A DNA stretch of 64,000 nucleotides from Phycomyces blakesleeanus NRRL 1555(-) (taxonomy: Eukaryota > Mucoromycota > Mucoromycetes > Mucorales > Phycomycetaceae). The position numbers and the translations under genes are program-made. Below the pieces are notes generated by a model, which saw only the letters and a list, made by a program, of their open reading frames with translations, made no database searches and had not been told where the DNA came from. The stretch lies in NCBI RefSeq assembly GCF_001638985.1, contig NW_017265139.1:1364001-1428000 (forward strand). Reading direction: 5' to 3'. Positions within the stretch are counted from its first letter, which is position 1. Each line of letters starts with the position of its first letter. This document shows, piece after piece, positions 61,728-64,000 of the stretch.

Positions 61728-62394
61728 TTAGAAATCAACATCAATGGCTGCACGATGTTGATCCATGCCGCTCATTTGGTCAGCCTCATAGCCACGACCT
61801 ACACCACCTGCCTGACTTTGTTTGGCATCTTCGAATGTTCGGTGTCTAATAACGTCCATATCAAACTTGTTCTTGAGAGCATTGATTTCAGAAATCAACT
61901 CAGATGTAGCATCCTTGAGTGCTTCGCCAGGTGCTGTTCCGGGTACTGTTTGGACTTTTATGAGGAAGTTGTGTTCGAGAGGGTGAGGTACTTTATATCC
62001 TGCGAACAATACACGAGGATCCTTGAGGAGCTGCCTAATCGTTTTATGCATATACATGTATATAGCAAATGGGTTCACTTTATCATTGAATAACACAAAC
62101 AGAAGAGCTGGAAACCTACGCGCGAAGCATGTTGGCCAATGTGTGATCCTCACGCTCGATTCTAAATGTCGCAGCATTGGGAATTCGTGTATCGACTTCC
62201 ATCTCTACCCTTTAATACAAATACATGCATATTTTATTTATTTTAAATAAGAAAAAAAAAGAGTTTGTGTAGATGATTCGATCCATGAGTTTTGTGTAGG
62301 AAAAAAAAGGATGATCGTCTTCGACACTTACTTCTTTCTTCCTTCAGGAATCACAAATAACTCAAAACGATCGGGTGCGTTCATTATGTACTGA
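61728..62394 (-). CDS. RPB11: DNA-directed RNA polymerase II subunit Rpb11
   Basis: The start [18 protein letters not shown] at 62394 is the canonical Rpb11 N-terminus. Three exons follow, giving [29 protein letters not shown] and [20 protein letters not shown], then a helical C-terminal part ([13 protein letters not shown]). Rpb11 dimerises with Rpb3 to nucleate polymerase II assembly. The protein is longer than the human one (117 residues) through a C-terminal extension ([18 protein letters not shown], then [11 protein letters not shown]). A TTTTTACAG acceptor-like site 17 nt upstream of the ATG suggests a 5' UTR intron. TAA is at 61728-61730. The gene is divergent from LSM4. Confidence 0.96.
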
Positions 62395-62878
62395 TTTTGC
62401 CTGTAAAAATATGTGTGGGTAGATAATTAGGTAGGTGGTTGGACGATGAGAATCTAACCAAGGCAAAAAAGGTATATGTATGTGTGTAGATGTTGGTAAT
62501 ATACGTCATTTGTGTGTGACTTTCTCTTTTCCAACTCCCAAAGCTCTCATTTCTCTGGAGGTTTGAAACAGTCGATCTAATCTTGACGTGTTAAAAAGAA
62601 CAAGTAGGTTTAAAAGCTTGGGAGCGAGAAACACTAAGAAATATATGATGCAGATAAAGGACACATTTTGGATGATGAATAATTTCTAAACATCAATTAT
62701 CGTGTGTAATTAGACTTTTCTTGTTATTATTATCATTATCACTAATCTTTCTTTGTGACAAGTCACTGCTGCACTGCACTATAGTACTCTACGCACGCAT
62801 ATACATATCTACACATTCACACACGCACAAGCACATACGCCCGAACGCACACAACACACAACACCCAACAAAAAAAAA
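62395..62878. other. Divergent promoter region of RPB11 and LSM4
   Basis: About 480 bp. On the minus side it probably contains a 5' UTR intron of RPB11. On the plus side a CA-rich leader (62800-62878) ends in a run of A directly before the LSM4 ATG. No other gene is seen. Confidence 0.6.
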
Positions 62879-63286
62879 ATGCTGCCATTGTCCCTTTTGC
62901 ACACGGCTGCCGGCCATCCAATGCTGGTCGAACTGAAGAATGGCGAAACATTTAACGGTCATTTGGTCAGCTGTGACAACTTTATGAACCTTACGTTGCG
63001 TGAGGTTATCCAAACCTCACCAGATGGAGATAGATTCTGGAGACTCCCCGAGTGTTATATTCGTGGAAACACCATCAAATATCTAAACGTGCCTGAAGAA
63101 ATTGTGGACATGGTAAAAGAAGAAGAAGGAAGACAAAGACAGATGAACCAGCGAGGACGTGGCCGGGGTGGACGCGAGAATGGCTTCAATGGACGTGGTG
63201 GACGCGGTGGACGCGGTGGCGGAGAGGGTAGCCGAGGTCAAAGTCGAGGCGGAGGACGTGGAGGATTGGGTGGACCTAGACCATGA
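62879..63286 (+). CDS. LSM4: U6 snRNA-associated Sm-like protein LSm4
   Basis: A single-exon gene of 135 residues. [20 protein letters not shown] is the canonical LSm4 start. The Sm1 box ([18 protein letters not shown]) and Sm2 box ([16 protein letters not shown]) are complete. The C-terminal 45 residues form an RGG/RG-rich tail ([16 protein letters not shown]), shared with animal and plant LSm4 but not with yeast, whose tail is Asn-rich. LSm4 is part of LSm1-7 (mRNA decapping) and LSm2-8 (U6 snRNA). The tail is encoded by a GGACGTGG-type repeat. Confidence 0.96.
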   Translation: MLPLSLLHTAAGHPMLVELKNGETFNGHLVSCDNFMNLTLREVIQTSPDGDRFWRLPECYIRGNTIKYLNVPEEIVDMVKEEEGRQRQMNQRGRGRGGRENGFNGRGGRGGRGGGEGSRGQSRGGGRGGLGGPRP

Positions 63287-63801
63287 GAGAACAAATGTAT
63301 GTGTGCGTGGACTTGGCTGTACAGCAGACTATAACTATGCAGCTAAGCCAGGTAGTTGGAAGAATATATATATACAATTTATATATATGTACATATATGT
63401 ATTTATATATGCGCATTTATGTCTTATGCGAGATTCGGCAGTATCGGTTCTTTACTACTGGTTATTTCTTCTTCTTCTTTAATCTTAAAGATCCAAAGCA
63501 AAATAGAGATGGTTTAATGGGCAATTAAAATCGACTGCACATGCAAGATGACGAGGATGTTGTGATGCAGATGCAAGGATCTTTCCGAGTATTCCTTGCC
63601 AAAAGGCATTTATCTAATGTGTTCTGATACCAACCACACGAGGACATTAGAGATATACAAACATGACATTCTGGATGTTATAAATTGTGTTTGGGAAGAA
63701 CTATCTAAAGGCTTCTTTAAGAATTCGTTCATCTCTTTCTTCCTTCCTTTCTTCATTTTTCTTTGTTTAATTCTTACACTATCAAAAAGAAACACTACAC
63801 A
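63287..63801. other. Intergenic region downstream of LSM4
   Basis: About 515 bp with (TA)n-rich LSM4 3' UTR and a pyrimidine-rich leader (63725-63780) before the last small ORF. No other gene is seen. Confidence 0.55.
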
Positions 63802-63990
63802 ATGCCCAACGTTATGATTGATCAGCAGCAATCCTTAGACCGCTCAGACAAAAGTCAACGTCGTGTTACATTTTCTAGGGTTGTCATTCTCAACCATTCG
63901 AGTGTATTTGTTATCGTACAAAATGACGATTTACCACAAAGAGGGCTAGTCCGTCGTATCAGTGAACGGTCCAAGGAGCTCAAACTATAG
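63802..63990 (+). CDS. Candidate 62-residue protein with an RVTF (PP1-docking-like) motif
   Basis: A complete ORF from MPNVMIDQQQSLDRSD to TAG at 63988-63990. It follows a T/C-rich leader and ACACTACACA directly before the ATG, a typical fungal start context. The centre reads KSQRRVTFSRVVIL. RVTF with preceding basic residues fits the RVxF consensus for docking to protein phosphatase 1. The C-terminal half is basic and helical (GLVRRISERSKELKL). Composition is protein-like and non-repetitive. It may be a small PP1 regulator, but four-residue motifs are weak evidence. I recognise no family. It ends 10 nt before the window edge. Confidence 0.5.
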   Translation: MPNVMIDQQQSLDRSDKSQRRVTFSRVVILNHSSVFVIVQNDDLPQRGLVRRISERSKELKL

Positions 63991-64000
63991 ACTCTGCTGT

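Overview
The window is nuclear DNA of an AT-rich filamentous fungus, most probably a Mucoromycota (zygomycete-type) species. Genes are interrupted by many short GT-AG introns of about 55-100 nt. Intergenic DNA is very AT-rich and full of microsatellites. Proteins are clearly fungal: Sit4-type phosphatase, PAS kinase, Ypt6, and C2H2 factors of Msn2/Ste12 finger type. The phylum call is an inference from gene style and was not tested by alignment.

Layout. 0-5.3 kb: a tRNA-Ala(CGC), then a large minus-strand gene for a protein with an acidic N-terminal tail, a SANT/Myb-like segment and a C-terminal WD40 propeller. 5.3-11 kb: gene-poor, with an orphan exon-like ORF, a 9-nt minisatellite and a candidate 47-residue zinc-knuckle protein. 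11-15.3 kb: a divergent pair, a mitochondrial-type PPR protein (minus) and an unidentified coiled-coil protein (plus). 15.3-19.5 kb: a probable MITE and a Ypt6/Rab6 GTPase (minus). 19.5-23.2 kb: a SurE-type nucleotidase and a Sit4/PP6 phosphatase catalytic subunit (plus). 23.9-26.9 kb: PAS-domain kinase (minus). 28-30.4 kb: an orphan acidic-tailed protein (plus) and phosphoserine aminotransferase (minus). 31.2-32.8 kb: four-finger C2H2 regulator (minus). 35-37.2 kb: ribosomal protein L31 and a probable mitochondrial membrane protein (plus).

37.2-42.8 kb is a 5.5 kb gene desert. 42.8-46.5 kb holds a tandem pair of zinc alcohol dehydrogenases that look like a gene-conversion mosaic, separated by a foldback repeat. 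47.1-49.3 kb: SmG and a disordered acidic protein (plus). 49.7-55.4 kb: a CLPTM1-family membrane protein and an RBBP6/Mpe1-like protein that lacks its DWNN domain here (both minus). 55.9-57.8 kb: Vps4 AAA ATPase (plus). 57.8-60 kb is empty. 60-64 kb: a saccharopine-dehydrogenase-like oxidoreductase (plus), RNA polymerase II subunit Rpb11 (minus), LSM4 (plus) and a 62-residue protein with an RVTF motif (plus).

No operon-like or defence-island organisation is visible. Most loci are housekeeping genes of RNA metabolism (SmG, LSM4, Rpb11, Mpe1-like, PPR, L31), membrane traffic (Ypt6, Vps4) and nutrient signalling (Sit4, PAS kinase). I did not find a convincing new multi-gene system. The points most worth a second look are the SANT-WD40 protein with SUMO-interaction-like motifs, the converted ADH pair, the DWNN-less Mpe1-like gene, the two tiny protein candidates and the probable MITE.
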